Source of the DNA: Acidobacteria bacterium Ga0077551
GTDB lineage: Bacteria > Pseudomonadota > Alphaproteobacteria > Caulobacterales > Hyphomonadaceae
Direction: 5' to 3'
Assembly: GCA_001464545.1 (NCBI GenBank)
Contig: LNFC01000019.1
Span: 62,001 to 126,000, forward strand
Length of the DNA stretch: 64,000 nt
Shown here: in pieces, positions 34,387-43,198 of the stretch
Numbering within the stretch: the first letter of the stretch is position 1
Layout: each line of letters begins with the position of its first letter
The notes under the pieces: model-generated
Database searches by the model: none
The model's input: the letters and a program-made list of their open reading frames with translations, nothing else
Told to the model about the DNA's origin: nothing
Program-made: the position numbers and the translations under genes

Positions 34387-35366
34387 CCCCAGAGCGCCGA
34401 GCTGGGCGGCGACACCATCCCGTCCGTGTACGCCAGCCCGTCCGCAATGTCCGCCTCCAGCCAGATCGGCCCATCCACATCCGCCGCGTCCGCCAGTCCG
34501 GCCAGCAGCACAGCCGGCGCCATCGACAGCGACCCCGCCACCATGCAGCCGACCATCACGCCCATGCCGGACTGGCGCGCCGCGCGCACCATTGCGAGCG
34601 CTTCCGTCAGCCCGCCGGCCTTGTCGAGCTTCACGTTCACCGCATCATAGGCGCGCGCCAGCGTCTGGATGTCGCCGCTGGTATGCGCGCTTTCGTCCGC
34701 ACACACCGCAACCGGGCCGGGCCGTTTGATCAGCGCGTCGTCCTTGCCGGCGGGAAAGGGCTGTTCAATCAGCACCACGCCCAGCTTCGCGGCCGCAGCG
34801 GCGATGGCCGGGTAGGCGTCCGGCGCGAGGCCTTCATTGGCGTCAAGGATCAGGCGCGCATCCGGCCGGGCGAGGTGGACGGCCTTGATCCGGTCCAGGT
34901 CCTCGGGTCCGCCCAGTTTCAGTTTCAGCAAACGGCCCGGCGCCCGCTTCGCCGCTTCGGCCATCGCCGCGGGGTCGGCGAGGCTGATCGTGAGCGCGGT
35001 CTCGATCGGCTTCGGCGCCGGCAATCCCGCGAGCTGCCAGACCGGCCTTCCGCTGCGTTTCGCTTCAAGGTCCCAGAGCGCGCAGTCCAGCGCGCAGCGG
35101 GCGGCGCTGGCGGGCAGGGCGAGTTGCAACGCCGCGAGGTCGATGCCCGCTTCCACCTCGTCGCGCACGCTTTCGAGCGCTGCGATCATGCTTTCCACGG
35201 TTTCGCCATACCGCGCATAGGGAACGCCCTCGCCCCGCCCCGCGTTGGTGTGGTCCGAGACCCGCACGCGCACGGTCTCGGCCTGTGTCTTGGCGCCTCG
35301 CGAGATGGCGAAGGATGCCCGCAGAGGCGAGGAAACATGGGCAATTTCGAGCCGCAGATTGCGCAT
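34383..35366 (-). CDS. dgcA: L-Ala-D/L-Glu (dipeptide) epimerase
   Basis: A 327-residue enolase-superfamily enzyme. It has the muconate-lactonizing-type capping domain, then K-x-K in LLKLKLGG (near residue 145), the metal-binding LILDANEG (near 175), IEQPF, CADESAH and the second Lys in DAVNVKLDKAGG. That arrangement defines the L-Ala-D/L-Glu epimerase group, which recycles murein peptides. It overlaps the end of the ABC-F gene convergently by four bases and is divergent from the mla genes. Confidence 0.9.
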   Translation of the reverse strand: MRNLRLEIAHVSSPLRASFAISRGAKTQAETVRVRVSDHTNAGRGEGVPYARYGETVESMIAALESVRDEVEAGIDLAALQLALPASAARCALDCALWDLEAKRSGRPVWQLAGLPAPKPIETALTISLADPAAMAEAAKRAPGRLLKLKLGGPEDLDRIKAVHLARPDARLILDANEGLAPDAYPAIAAAAAKLGVVLIEQPFPAGKDDALIKRPGPVAVCADESAHTSGDIQTLARAYDAVNVKLDKAGGLTEALAMVRAARQSGMGVMVGCMVAGSLSMAPAVLLAGLADAADVDGPIWLEADIADGLAYTDGMVSPPSSALWG

Positions 35367-35453
35367 GGGTTAATCCTACCGGGTGAATTGTGTTGGACTG
35401 GCCGACCCTGTGCTTAAGCATGTTTTGGTAATCAGGTCAGGCCCGTACGGTAC

Positions 35454-36578
35454 ATGATGAGCCCATCCGCCCCCGGTTTCGCGCTCGAGAAGAGCGGCGA
35501 AGAAACGATCCTCCGCCTGCGGGGCGACTGGACTGTGGCGACCTTGCATAATGTCGAACGCGAATTTTCCGCCGTCCGTTTGCCCTCCGGCGCCGGGATC
35601 GACGTGTCCGGCCTCGGCCGCATCGACACCGCCGGCGCCTTCCTGATCGACCGGCTGATGCGCGAGGGCGGCGAGACCCCGCCCCGCCTGATCGGCGAGC
35701 ATGCCTCCGCCGCCAGCCTGATCGCGCAGGTCCACGCTGTGTCCGATCCTCCAGAACCGCCCAAGCCAAAGCCGCAGGGCCTCATCGACCTGCTCGAACG
35801 CGTCGGGCGCGGCACGGAAGCGTTCGTGCGCGAACTGGTCGCCACGCTCGCCTTCCTCGGCGAGACCATTTTCACGATTGCCCGGCTCGCCGCCCAGCCC
35901 TGGAAGATGCGCTGGACCTCGATCGTTGCCGTGATGGAAGAGGCCGGCCTCAATGCGATGCCGATCGTCGCCTTCCTGTCCTTCTTTGTCGGCATGGTCG
36001 TCGCCTATATCGGCGCCACGACGCTCAGCGATTTCGATCTTGAGATCTACACGGTCGAACTGATCGGCTACTCCATGCTGCGCGAGTTCGGCGTGGTGCT
36101 CACCGGCATCGTGCTCGCGGGCCGCACCAACTCGTCCTTCACCGCGCAGATCGGCACGATGAAGATGCGCCAGGAAATCGACGCGATGCAGACCCTCGGC
36201 CTGAAGCCGATGGAAGTGCTCGTCGCCCCGCGCGTGCTGGCCATGGTGGTGATGACGCCGATCCTCGCCTTTGTCGCCACGATGGCCGGTATTGCCGGCG
36301 GCATCGTCGTCGGCTGGACCTCGCTCGACATCAATCCGGGCCTCTTCATCGAGCGCCTGCGCAATTCCGTACCCCTCGACCAGTTCTGGATCGGCATGTC
36401 GAAGGCCCCGGTCTTCGGCCTCGTCGTCGCCCTCATCGCGTGCCGCCAGGGCCTCCTGACCGGCGGCAGCGTGCAATCGCTCGGCCACCGCACGACAACC
36501 TCGGTCGTGCAGGCAATCTTCGCCATCATCGTGCTCGATGCCCTGTTCGCGATCTTCTACATGGAGCTCGGCATTTGA
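35454..36578 (+). CDS. mlaE: MlaE-family permease with fused N-terminal STAS domain
   Basis: A 374-residue protein. Residues 1-100 form a STAS-like domain (LRLRGDWTVATLHNVEREFS, then IDVSGLGRIDTAGAFLIDRLM), normally the separate subunit MlaB. Residues 110-374 are the permease domain with about five helices and the conserved VLTGIVLAGRTNSSFTAQIG, MKMRQEIDAMQTLGLKP and VAPRVLAMVVMTPI. It works with MlaF, MlaD and an accessory lipoprotein to move phospholipids between the inner and outer membranes. The operon continues directly into mlaF. Confidence 0.92.
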   Translation: MMSPSAPGFALEKSGEETILRLRGDWTVATLHNVEREFSAVRLPSGAGIDVSGLGRIDTAGAFLIDRLMREGGETPPRLIGEHASAASLIAQVHAVSDPPEPPKPKPQGLIDLLERVGRGTEAFVRELVATLAFLGETIFTIARLAAQPWKMRWTSIVAVMEEAGLNAMPIVAFLSFFVGMVVAYIGATTLSDFDLEIYTVELIGYSMLREFGVVLTGIVLAGRTNSSFTAQIGTMKMRQEIDAMQTLGLKPMEVLVAPRVLAMVVMTPILAFVATMAGIAGGIVVGWTSLDINPGLFIERLRNSVPLDQFWIGMSKAPVFGLVVALIACRQGLLTGGSVQSLGHRTTTSVVQAIFAIIVLDALFAIFYMELGI

Positions 36579-37354
36579 CCGCCGCGCCGATCATCCGTGT
36601 ACGCGATCTCAAGGTGGCCTTCGGGTCATCGGTCGTGCTTGAGCATTTGAACCTCGACATACCGCAGGGCGAGGTGGTCGGCGTGATCGGCCCGTCCGGC
36701 TGCGGCAAGTCGGTCCTCTTGCGCGCCATCACCGGCCTCAAGCCACCCGAAAGCGGCAGCGTTGAAGTGTTCGGCGAGCAGCTGGAGACCCTGTCGCGCG
36801 AGGAGCGCACGGCCATCGAGCGGCGCTGGGGCATCATGTTCCAGGACGGCGCCCTGTTCTCGAACCTGACGGTGCGCGAGAATGTCATGGTGCCGATGAA
36901 GGAGCACACGCAGCTCAGCCGCCCGCTGATGCACGACCTGGCCGACATGAAGATACGCCTCTCCGGCCTCGCCGCCAGCGCCGGCGACAAATATCCCTCC
37001 GACCTGTCCGGCGGCATGCGCAAGCGCGCCGCCCTGGCCCGCGCGCTGGCGCTGGATCCGGAGCTGCTGTTCCTCGACGAGCCGACCGCGGGTCTAGACC
37101 CGATCACGGCGGCGGCCTTCGATACGCTCGTGCGCTCCCTGCAGCGCGCGCTCGGACTTACGGTCTTTCTCGTCACCCATGATGTCGATACGCTGCACGC
37201 GACGTGCGACCGGATCGTGGTTCTGGGAGAAAAGAAGGTATTGGCCGTCGGAACGATCCCGGAGCTTCGCGAAGTCGATCATCCTTGGATCCAGGAATAT
37301 TTCAGCGGGCCGCGGGGACGTGCCGCCGCACCGATGACAGAAGAAGAGGCTTAG
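36575..37354 (+). CDS. mlaF: MlaF-type ABC ATPase
   Basis: A 259-residue nucleotide-binding subunit. It has Walker A GPSGCGKSVLL, signature LSGGMRKRAALARALALDP, Walker B LLFLDEPTAGLDP and H-loop VTHDVDTL. The start is TTG at 36575, overlapping the mlaE stop (TTGA), which gives MTAAPIIRVRDLKVAF; a frame upstream is only a shadow of mlaE. It powers the MlaE permease. Confidence 0.93.
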   Translation: MTAAPIIRVRDLKVAFGSSVVLEHLNLDIPQGEVVGVIGPSGCGKSVLLRAITGLKPPESGSVEVFGEQLETLSREERTAIERRWGIMFQDGALFSNLTVRENVMVPMKEHTQLSRPLMHDLADMKIRLSGLAASAGDKYPSDLSGGMRKRAALARALALDPELLFLDEPTAGLDPITAAAFDTLVRSLQRALGLTVFLVTHDVDTLHATCDRIVVLGEKKVLAVGTIPELREVDHPWIQEYFSGPRGRAAAPMTEEEA

Positions 37355-37361
37355 AAAAAGC

Positions 37362-38318
37362 ATGGAAACCCGGGCAAACTACGCACTGATTGGCGCGCTC
37401 GTCCTTGTGGCGGCGGCAGTGATTGCTGGCTTCGTGCTCTGGCTTGGCCAGTCCGAATTCCAGCGCGACTACAAGTCCTACGACATCGTGTTCGAAGGGC
37501 CGGTCTCGCTCGAGGAAGGCGCGGCCGTGCGCTATATCGGCGTCAAGGTCGGCGAAGTGGCCACGGTGCGCATCGACAAGGCGGACCCCTCGAAGGTGCG
37601 CGCCCACATCCGCGTTTCCCGCGAGACGCCGATCCGCGAGGACTCGACCGCCTCGATCCAGCTCGCTGGCATCACCGGCATCACCTTCGTGCAGCTGACG
37701 GCGGGAACGGGCAAGCCGCTCGAAAGCCGCCCGGGCCAGCCGGTGCCGATCATCAAGTCCGAACGCACGCTGGTCGACCAGATCGTCGCCGGTGGCGCGC
37801 AGGCCCTCGGCCGCGCCAACATGACCTTCGACGGGATCAACCGTATCCTGACGGAAGAGAACATCGCCTCGATGAGCACCTCGATCAAAAATCTCGAAAC
37901 CATCACCACCAAGCTCGCCTCCGATGACGGCCTGATCAACGAAGCCTCGGCAACGCTGAAGGATGTGTCGGAGGCCTCGGTGGCTTTCGAGGCGGCCTCG
38001 CGCGAATGGGAAACGGTTGGTATCTCCACCGGTTCCGGCCTGGTCGAAGTGCAGACCGATCTCAAAACGCTGGTCGGTGACTTCCGCACGGTGGCCACTG
38101 CCGCCACCAGCACGCTGAAGGAAAGCCAGCGCGCCGTGGCCGCGGCCACCGCCGTCATGGAAGGCCCGGCCGCGGCCACATTCGAAAACACAACCGCCGC
38201 CAGCCAGGACCTGCGGGTGCTGATCAACCGGCTTGACCGGACGGTGCGCGAAATTGAACGCAACCCGCAGGGCTTCATCGTCGGTGAGCCCCTGCCGTAT
38301 GAGGAGAAGAAGCGATGA
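37362..38318 (+). CDS. mlaD: MlaD-type MCE protein
   Basis: A 318-residue protein with one N-terminal membrane helix (ALIGALVLVAAAVIAGFVLW, about 8-27) and an MCE domain (YDIVFEGPVSLEEGAAVRYIG, VGEVATVRID, IQLAGITGITFVQL). A long helical region with coiled-coil character (about 150-290) follows, as in MCE proteins that form a hexameric lipid tunnel. It starts seven bases after mlaF. Confidence 0.93.
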   Translation: METRANYALIGALVLVAAAVIAGFVLWLGQSEFQRDYKSYDIVFEGPVSLEEGAAVRYIGVKVGEVATVRIDKADPSKVRAHIRVSRETPIREDSTASIQLAGITGITFVQLTAGTGKPLESRPGQPVPIIKSERTLVDQIVAGGAQALGRANMTFDGINRILTEENIASMSTSIKNLETITTKLASDDGLINEASATLKDVSEASVAFEAASREWETVGISTGSGLVEVQTDLKTLVGDFRTVATAATSTLKESQRAVAAATAVMEGPAAATFENTTAASQDLRVLINRLDRTVREIERNPQGFIVGEPLPYEEKKR

Positions 38319-38917
38319 TCCGGACCCTGATCCTGTCGGCCTCGCTGGCCAGCCTCGCCGGCTGCGTCAACGTCCTCAGCCAGCCGGAGGCGCCGGACGC
38401 CTTCTACCGGATCGGCCCGATGGAGCCGATGCACCGCCTCAACGCGACGGTCACCATCCGCGAGCCGGAAGCCTCACGCCTGTTTTCCGGTCGCACCATC
38501 GCAGCCGAAGACGAGAGCGGCGCGCTGCGCATCGTGCGCGGCGTTCAGTGGACGGACAATGCCACCGAGATGATGCAGGGCGCCTTGCTCGATTCCCTGA
38601 GCGGCGAGGGCGAGTTTGCCGCCCTGCCGTCGAACTCTTCCGGGCCGACCCAGTTCGAGGTGACCTGGCGCCTGTCCGAATTCACGCTGTATGGCGAGAC
38701 CGCCCGCTGCCGTCTCGACGCGACCGTGCTTCGCGGCCGCACGCGCGCCGTCGTGGCGCAGACGACGCTGGAGACGACGGCGATTGCGCTCGACAGGTCC
38801 AACGCAGCCCGCGCCAAATCTCTTACCGATGCGGGCCGGGCCTGCGTCAGCGAGCTGGCCGCCTTCATTGTCGATACCACCGACAAGGAGGCGGCCGCCG
38901 CCGCGTCTTCCCCTTAA
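38315..38917 (+). CDS. ABC-transport auxiliary lipoprotein, PqiC/MlaA-substitute type
   Basis: A 200-residue lipoprotein beginning MIRTLILSASLASLAGC, with AFYRIGPMEPMHRLNATVTIRE and ATEMMQGALLDSL, matching the ABC_trans_aux family (PF03886) that accompanies Mla/MCE operons in alphaproteobacteria. It is probably the outer-membrane partner. The ATG overlaps the mlaD stop (ATGA), making it the last gene of the operon. Its end overlaps the DUF2892 gene. Confidence 0.85.
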   Translation: MIRTLILSASLASLAGCVNVLSQPEAPDAFYRIGPMEPMHRLNATVTIREPEASRLFSGRTIAAEDESGALRIVRGVQWTDNATEMMQGALLDSLSGEGEFAALPSNSSGPTQFEVTWRLSEFTLYGETARCRLDATVLRGRTRAVVAQTTLETTAIALDRSNAARAKSLTDAGRACVSELAAFIVDTTDKEAAAAASSP

Positions 38918-39111
38918 CCTTTCTTGACCGGGCAGGTATTCAGCCCGAGCAGGGTATAGACCGGGCACCAGCCGACGAGGCCGGTCAGCAGCGGCACCAC
39001 GCCGATCCAGCCGAAGGGCGTCTGCGGGCCGACGAACACGAGGCTGATCAGCACGATACCGGCAATCACGCGCAGGGCGCGGTCGAGTGTGCCTTCATTG
39101 GTCTTGAACAT
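38914..39111 (-). CDS. DUF2892 (YgaP-like) small membrane protein
   Basis: A 65-residue protein with two membrane helices (LRVIAGIVLISLVFVGP and GVVPLLTGLVGWCPVYTLLGL) and the conserved GWCPVYTLLGLNTC. DUF2892 proteins often sit beside rhodaneses and sulfur-stress regulators. The two Cys may be functional. AAAGGAGA precedes the ATG by six bases. A perfect palindrome 55-69 bases upstream is the likely operator for the adjacent Crp/Fnr gene. Confidence 0.92.
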   Translation of the reverse strand: MFKTNEGTLDRALRVIAGIVLISLVFVGPQTPFGWIGVVPLLTGLVGWCPVYTLLGLNTCPVKKG

Positions 39112-39165
39112 GGGAAGTCTCCTTTGCTTGTAGAGACAGGTTAGGCCCGCGCCGGGCCCCGTGTC

Positions 39166-39180
39166 GGTGACTAAGTCACC
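39166..39180. promoter_or_regulatory. GGTGACT-A-AGTCACC palindrome before DUF2892
   Basis: Seven-base perfect arms around one base, between the Crp/Fnr stop and the DUF2892 start. GTGAC/GTCAC half-sites resemble CRP-family sites, but the spacing is N5 rather than the usual N6. Likely target of the neighbouring regulator. Confidence 0.6.
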
Positions 39181-39194
39181 AAGCCCGGAAAGCT

Positions 39195-39809
39195 TCAGTG
39201 GCCGGCTGCCTTGTGTTCCAGCGTGCCGCGCGCCAGCAGGGTCACCTTCCCGCGGGCCAGCGCCACGAGGCCGGACCGCTCGAACCGGGACAGCTGGCGG
39301 CTGACCACTTCCCGGGCCGAACCGATCTCCGAGGCGAGCCCGTCATGCGTCAGGTGCACCTCGCCCGCCGCGTCAGCGCGCGCCAGCAGCGCTTCGGCGA
39401 GGCGCGCCTCGATGCTGGCCGAGGCGAGGGATTCGACGAGATGCTCGAAATCGGCAAACCGGTGCGCCACGGCAGTGAACACCGCGCGGCGGAACTCCGG
39501 ATCCTCCGCCATCCGGCGTTCGTATTCGCCGGGCGGGATCATCTCCCCCTTCAGTTCGGTTTCTGCAACGCCTTCGGCGGAATAGGTGCGCCCTTCGGCG
39601 AGGCAGGTGAAGGTCTGCAGGCAGATTTCGCCCGGACGCACCCGGTAAAGCACGATCTCGCGCCCGCCGGCGCTCGTCAGCGAAACGCGGATCGAGCCTT
39701 CCTGCAGGACGACGAAGCCCGAGCAGGCATCGTCCGGCCGGAACAGGACGGTGCCGGCCGGGCAGGCCAGCCGGTGCGCGCCGTGAGAGATGGGATTGGG
39801 TCCGGTCAT
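39195..39809 (-). CDS. Crp/Fnr-family transcriptional regulator
   Basis: A 204-residue protein: a cyclic-nucleotide-type beta-roll (LACPAGTVLFRPDDACSGFVVLQEGSIRVSL...), a dimerisation helix (HLVESLASASIEARLAEALL) and a C-terminal winged helix (LTHDGLASEIGSAREVVSRQLSRFERSGLVALARG). It has a Cys in the sensor domain and another in GEICLQTFTCLAEG, which may allow redox or sulfur sensing. A start 60 bases upstream is possible but unlikely. It sits upstream of DUF2892 on the same strand. Confidence 0.9.
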   Translation of the reverse strand: MTGPNPISHGAHRLACPAGTVLFRPDDACSGFVVLQEGSIRVSLTSAGGREIVLYRVRPGEICLQTFTCLAEGRTYSAEGVAETELKGEMIPPGEYERRMAEDPEFRRAVFTAVAHRFADFEHLVESLASASIEARLAEALLARADAAGEVHLTHDGLASEIGSAREVVSRQLSRFERSGLVALARGKVTLLARGTLEHKAAGH

Positions 39810-39881
39810 GCCGCTACCATGAGAAAGGGCGGCCCGCGAAGCAAGCCGCCCTGACTGTTGATCCCGCAAAAGGGGCAGGCC

Positions 39882-41084
39882 TCAGCCCGCTTTCATCTCG
39901 TCAAACGCAAGGTCCTTGTCGACGCGGACATCCTGCGGCAGGCCGAGCACGCGCTCGGCGATGATGTTCTTCAGGATCTCGTCCGTGCCGCCTGCGATGC
40001 GAAGGCCCGGCGCCCACATGAAGCTCTGCTGGAAGATTGCGTCGCCCGGCATCCGCTCGGCTTCAGTGATGATGCCGAAATGGTCCTGCATCTCGATCGC
40101 CGAGTTGCAGATGTCCTGCAGGTGGTTGGCGGTGATGATCTTGCCGATCGAGTTTTCCGGTCCCGGCGTCTGGCCGCGCGACAGGGCGGTCATGGTGCGG
40201 AACTTGGTCAGCTTGTAGCCTTGGGCTGCGACATACCAGTCGGCCAGCTTCTCGCGGAAGGCCTGGTCGGAGATGCTGCCGGCATCCTTGGCATAGGTCA
40301 TGATCTCGCCCCAGTCCGGACCGGGCGAGCCGCCCACGGCGAGACGCTCGTTCATCAGCGTGACGAGCGCGACTTTCCAGCCATCGCCCACGCCGCCGAG
40401 ACGGTCCGTGTCCGGAATACGCACGTCGGTGAAATACACCTCGTTGAACTCGCGGCCACCGGACGCCTGGTGGATCGGGCGCACTTCAACGCCCTTCTGC
40501 TTCATGTTGACGATGAACATCGTCAGGCCCTTGTGCTTCGGCACTTTCGGGTTCGTCCGCACGAGGACAATGCCGAAATCGGAATAGTGGGCGCCGGAGG
40601 TCCAGACCTTCTGGCCGTTGATCACCCACTCATCACCGTCCTTGACCGCCTTGGTCTTGAGGCCTGCGACGTCGGAACCGGCCGACGGCTCGGAGAACAG
40701 CTGGCACCAGATCTCTTCGCCCATCAGGGCTTTCTGGACATAGCGTTCCTTGTGCGCGTCGGAGCCGAACGCGATGACGGTCGGCACGCACATGCCAAGG
40801 CCGATCGCGAACGGGCCGGTCGGGGCGTCGAACTTGCCCTCTTCCTGGCCCCAGATCACCGATTCCATCGAGGTGCCGCCGCGGCCGCCCCATTCTTTCG
40901 GCCAGGTGATCTGGGCGAACTTGTTCTCGGCCTTGATACGCTGCCAGTCCTTGGCGCGCTTCAGCGCCGAGTCGCCGGAGCCGGCCCGCGGGCGCGCGCC
41001 GGTTTTCAGCTCGAGGTGTTTCGACAGGAAGTCATACGCTTCCTTGCGGAAGGCGGCTTCGGCGGGGGTATCGTTGAAGTCCAT
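39882..41084 (-). CDS. Acyl-CoA dehydrogenase, subunit-type A
   Basis: A 400-residue FAD flavoenzyme starting MDFNDTPAEAAFRKEAYDFL (CGGAGA upstream). It has CQLFSEPSAGSDVAGLKTKAV (FAD-binding), DEWVINGQKVWTSGAHYSDFGIVLVRT, and the C-terminal LRIAGGTDEILKNIIAERVLGLP. In medium-chain enzymes the catalytic Glu is in the corresponding EGT motif; here it reads GGT. Its partner at 41886-43001 is also on the minus strand, but an exported-protein gene separates them. Such pairs form heterotetramers in some actinobacterial steroid pathways. Confidence 0.9.
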   Translation of the reverse strand: MDFNDTPAEAAFRKEAYDFLSKHLELKTGARPRAGSGDSALKRAKDWQRIKAENKFAQITWPKEWGGRGGTSMESVIWGQEEGKFDAPTGPFAIGLGMCVPTVIAFGSDAHKERYVQKALMGEEIWCQLFSEPSAGSDVAGLKTKAVKDGDEWVINGQKVWTSGAHYSDFGIVLVRTNPKVPKHKGLTMFIVNMKQKGVEVRPIHQASGGREFNEVYFTDVRIPDTDRLGGVGDGWKVALVTLMNERLAVGGSPGPDWGEIMTYAKDAGSISDQAFREKLADWYVAAQGYKLTKFRTMTALSRGQTPGPENSIGKIITANHLQDICNSAIEMQDHFGIITEAERMPGDAIFQQSFMWAPGLRIAGGTDEILKNIIAERVLGLPQDVRVDKDLAFDEMKAG

Positions 41085-41290
41085 CTCGGTCTCCGTTGCT
41101 TTCACTGGCTAGGGGTTGAAACCGGATTTTCAAGCCCGGTTACGGTTTGGTAAAAATATTTCGCGGTGAACGGTTGCTGACAAGCGGTTGCCATATTCCA
41201 TCCCGAATTGGGGCGTCGTATGTCCTTCGTGCGCCGGGGTGATGAGCGATGGGCTCCCGCCCGCGGCGCAGTACAAAGGGACAACGTCAT

Positions 41291-41824
41291 ATGTCGAATA
41301 TCTTTGCGCATACCCGCCGCATCGCCGCAGCCTCGGCCGCCTCCATGCTCATTGCCGGGATGGCGCATGCCGGCGTCGAACTCAAACTGGGCGCCGACAA
41401 GGTTCCCGCGACCGCCGTCACCTTCAGCGTGTCGCAGCAGCCGGTCTACGACCCGATCACCTACCTGCCGGTCGAGCCTGCAAAGTCGACCCTGTATGCC
41501 GGCGGCATCTATGTCACCCGCACCTTCGACACCGCGTCCGTGAAAGTGCTCAAGCACGTCGTCAACGCGACCCCGGTTTCGTCCGTCGACATCACGATCA
41601 CCGCTGACGGCTCGGCCGACAAGCAGGTCTGGACGCTTACCGACGCCGTGATCAACAACTACTCGACCTACACGGGCGAGAATTCGACGGTCGTCGAGAA
41701 CTTCGACATCACCTACAAGACCGCCACGCTGAAAGTGTACACCGGCGGCGCATCCACGCCGTCCGACACCGTCTCCTGGTCGGCTCCGGAGCCTGTGGCT
41801 GCCGCCGTCTACACGGGCGAGTAA
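41291..41824 (+). CDS. Exported protein, possibly Hcp-like (tentative)
   Basis: A 177-residue protein with signal peptide MSNIFAHTRRIAAASAASML..., cleavage near AHAGV. The mature part is beta-rich and Thr/Ser/Val-rich, with KQVWTLTDAVINNYSTYTGE and VENFDITYKTATLKVYTGG. The pattern resembles the Hcp tube-protein fold (late W, E-x-F-x-L/I-x-Y), but the match is weak. No other type VI genes are visible. It lies on the opposite strand between two acyl-CoA dehydrogenases. A possible in-frame start 42 bases upstream is not favoured. Confidence 0.6.
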   Translation: MSNIFAHTRRIAAASAASMLIAGMAHAGVELKLGADKVPATAVTFSVSQQPVYDPITYLPVEPAKSTLYAGGIYVTRTFDTASVKVLKHVVNATPVSSVDITITADGSADKQVWTLTDAVINNYSTYTGENSTVVENFDITYKTATLKVYTGGASTPSDTVSWSAPEPVAAAVYTGE

Positions 41825-41837
41825 GCCAGCATGTTGC

Positions 41838-41863
41838 GAGCGGCGGGAGAGATCCCGCCGCTC
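41838..41863. terminator. Bidirectional hairpin terminator
   Basis: GAGCGGCGGGA-GAGA-TCCCGCCGCTC, an 11-base perfect stem with a GAGA tetraloop, between the convergent exported-protein and dehydrogenase genes. It probably ends both transcripts. Confidence 0.75.
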
Positions 41864-41885
41864 GATATGTTTGAGGGCGCTTGCC

Positions 41886-43001
41886 TCAGGCCGCATTCTT
41901 CGCCTCGAGCGCACGCACCAGTTTCTCTTTCCAGACCTTGGGCGAACCGGCCTGCACCGCCAGCAGCTTGGCGCGGCGGTAGTAGAGGTGGCAGTCGACT
42001 TCCCAGGTGAAGCCCATTCCGCCATGCGTCTGGATGTTTTCCTTCGACGCAAACCAGTAGGCCTCTGACGCGGCCACCCGCGCTGCCGCCGCCGCTTCCG
42101 GCAATTCGGCGGCGCCCGTCGAGAGCGCCCAGGCGCCGTAATAGCAGTTCGACCGGGCAACCTCGTTCTTCACGTACATGTCGGCCAGCTTGTGCTTGAT
42201 CGCCTGGTTGCCGCCGATCGGGCGGCCGAAGGCGTAGCGATTCTTGGCATAGTCATTCGCCATCTCGAGGCAGACCGAGGCGCCGCCGAGCTGTTCGAAG
42301 GCGAGCAGCACGGCCACCCGGTCGAGCAGCTGGGTGTTCAGCGATTCGCCGTCGCCCTTGCCGCCGAGGCGTTCGGCGGGGGTGGCATCGAAGTGAAGCT
42401 CGGCATGGCTGCGGGTCGGATCGATCGTCTGCAGCGGCTTGCGCGTGACGCCCTTGGCCGAAAGGTCAACCAGCACCAGCGAGACACCCTTGCCTTCCTT
42501 GGCCAGCACGACCGCATGGGTCGCGATGTCGCCGTCGGTGACGGGGATCTTCACGCCGGTCAGCGTCTTGCCGTCGAATGTGGTGCGCAGGGAAGCGGCG
42601 TCCGGATTGCCCGGGCCTTCGGAGGCGGCATAGGCGCCGATCACCGAGCCGGCGGCAATCTGCGGCAGGATGGCCGCCTTCTGCTTCTCGCTGCCGCCGA
42701 GCTTGACCGCTTCGGTCAGGTAATAGGCGGTCGAGGCGAACGGGACGGGCGCAATCGCGCGGCCCATCTCTTCGGCCAGCACGCACATCTCCAGCATGCC
42801 GAGGCCCAGCCCGCCATGCTCTTCCGGAATGGCGGCGCCCAGCCAGCCCATTTCCACGACCTTTTTCCAGAGGTCAGCGTGATAGGCGAGCTTGTCGTCG
42901 TTCAGCACCTTGCGGACTTCCGATGTCGGGCTTTCGGCCGACAGGAACTTCCGGGCTTCACCGGCGAGGTATTTCTGGTCTTCGGAGAAATCAAAATTCA
43001 T
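41886..43001 (-). CDS. Acyl-CoA dehydrogenase, subunit-type B
   Basis: A 371-residue member of the family, opening MNFDFSEDQKYLAGEARKFL and containing WLGAAIPEEHGGLGLGMLE, AYAASEGPGNPDAASLRTTF, YAKNRYAFGRPIGGNQAIKHKLADMYV and IQTHGGMGFTWEVDCHLYYRRAKLL. The position equivalent to the catalytic Glu near the C-terminus (EGT) reads AGS. GGGAGCC precedes the ATG by about nine bases. It is upstream of the other dehydrogenase on the same strand, 802 bases away. Confidence 0.9.
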   Translation of the reverse strand: MNFDFSEDQKYLAGEARKFLSAESPTSEVRKVLNDDKLAYHADLWKKVVEMGWLGAAIPEEHGGLGLGMLEMCVLAEEMGRAIAPVPFASTAYYLTEAVKLGGSEKQKAAILPQIAAGSVIGAYAASEGPGNPDAASLRTTFDGKTLTGVKIPVTDGDIATHAVVLAKEGKGVSLVLVDLSAKGVTRKPLQTIDPTRSHAELHFDATPAERLGGKGDGESLNTQLLDRVAVLLAFEQLGGASVCLEMANDYAKNRYAFGRPIGGNQAIKHKLADMYVKNEVARSNCYYGAWALSTGAAELPEAAAAARVAASEAYWFASKENIQTHGGMGFTWEVDCHLYYRRAKLLAVQAGSPKVWKEKLVRALEAKNAA

Positions 43002-43198
43002 GGCGCACTGGCTCCCATCGCCCTTCGGGGGCGTTACCTGTTATCTCGGATGGCCAGAGAATAGCCCACTTTACGCGCGCGGAAAGGTGTGACCCAGCGG
43101 CAATGGCGCCGCGACATTTGCTTCAAAGTTCAACGTTTCTGTTCACCGGACTCCCACGATCCTGTGGCACGTTCCGGGTTGGATGAGGAGACGCACCC

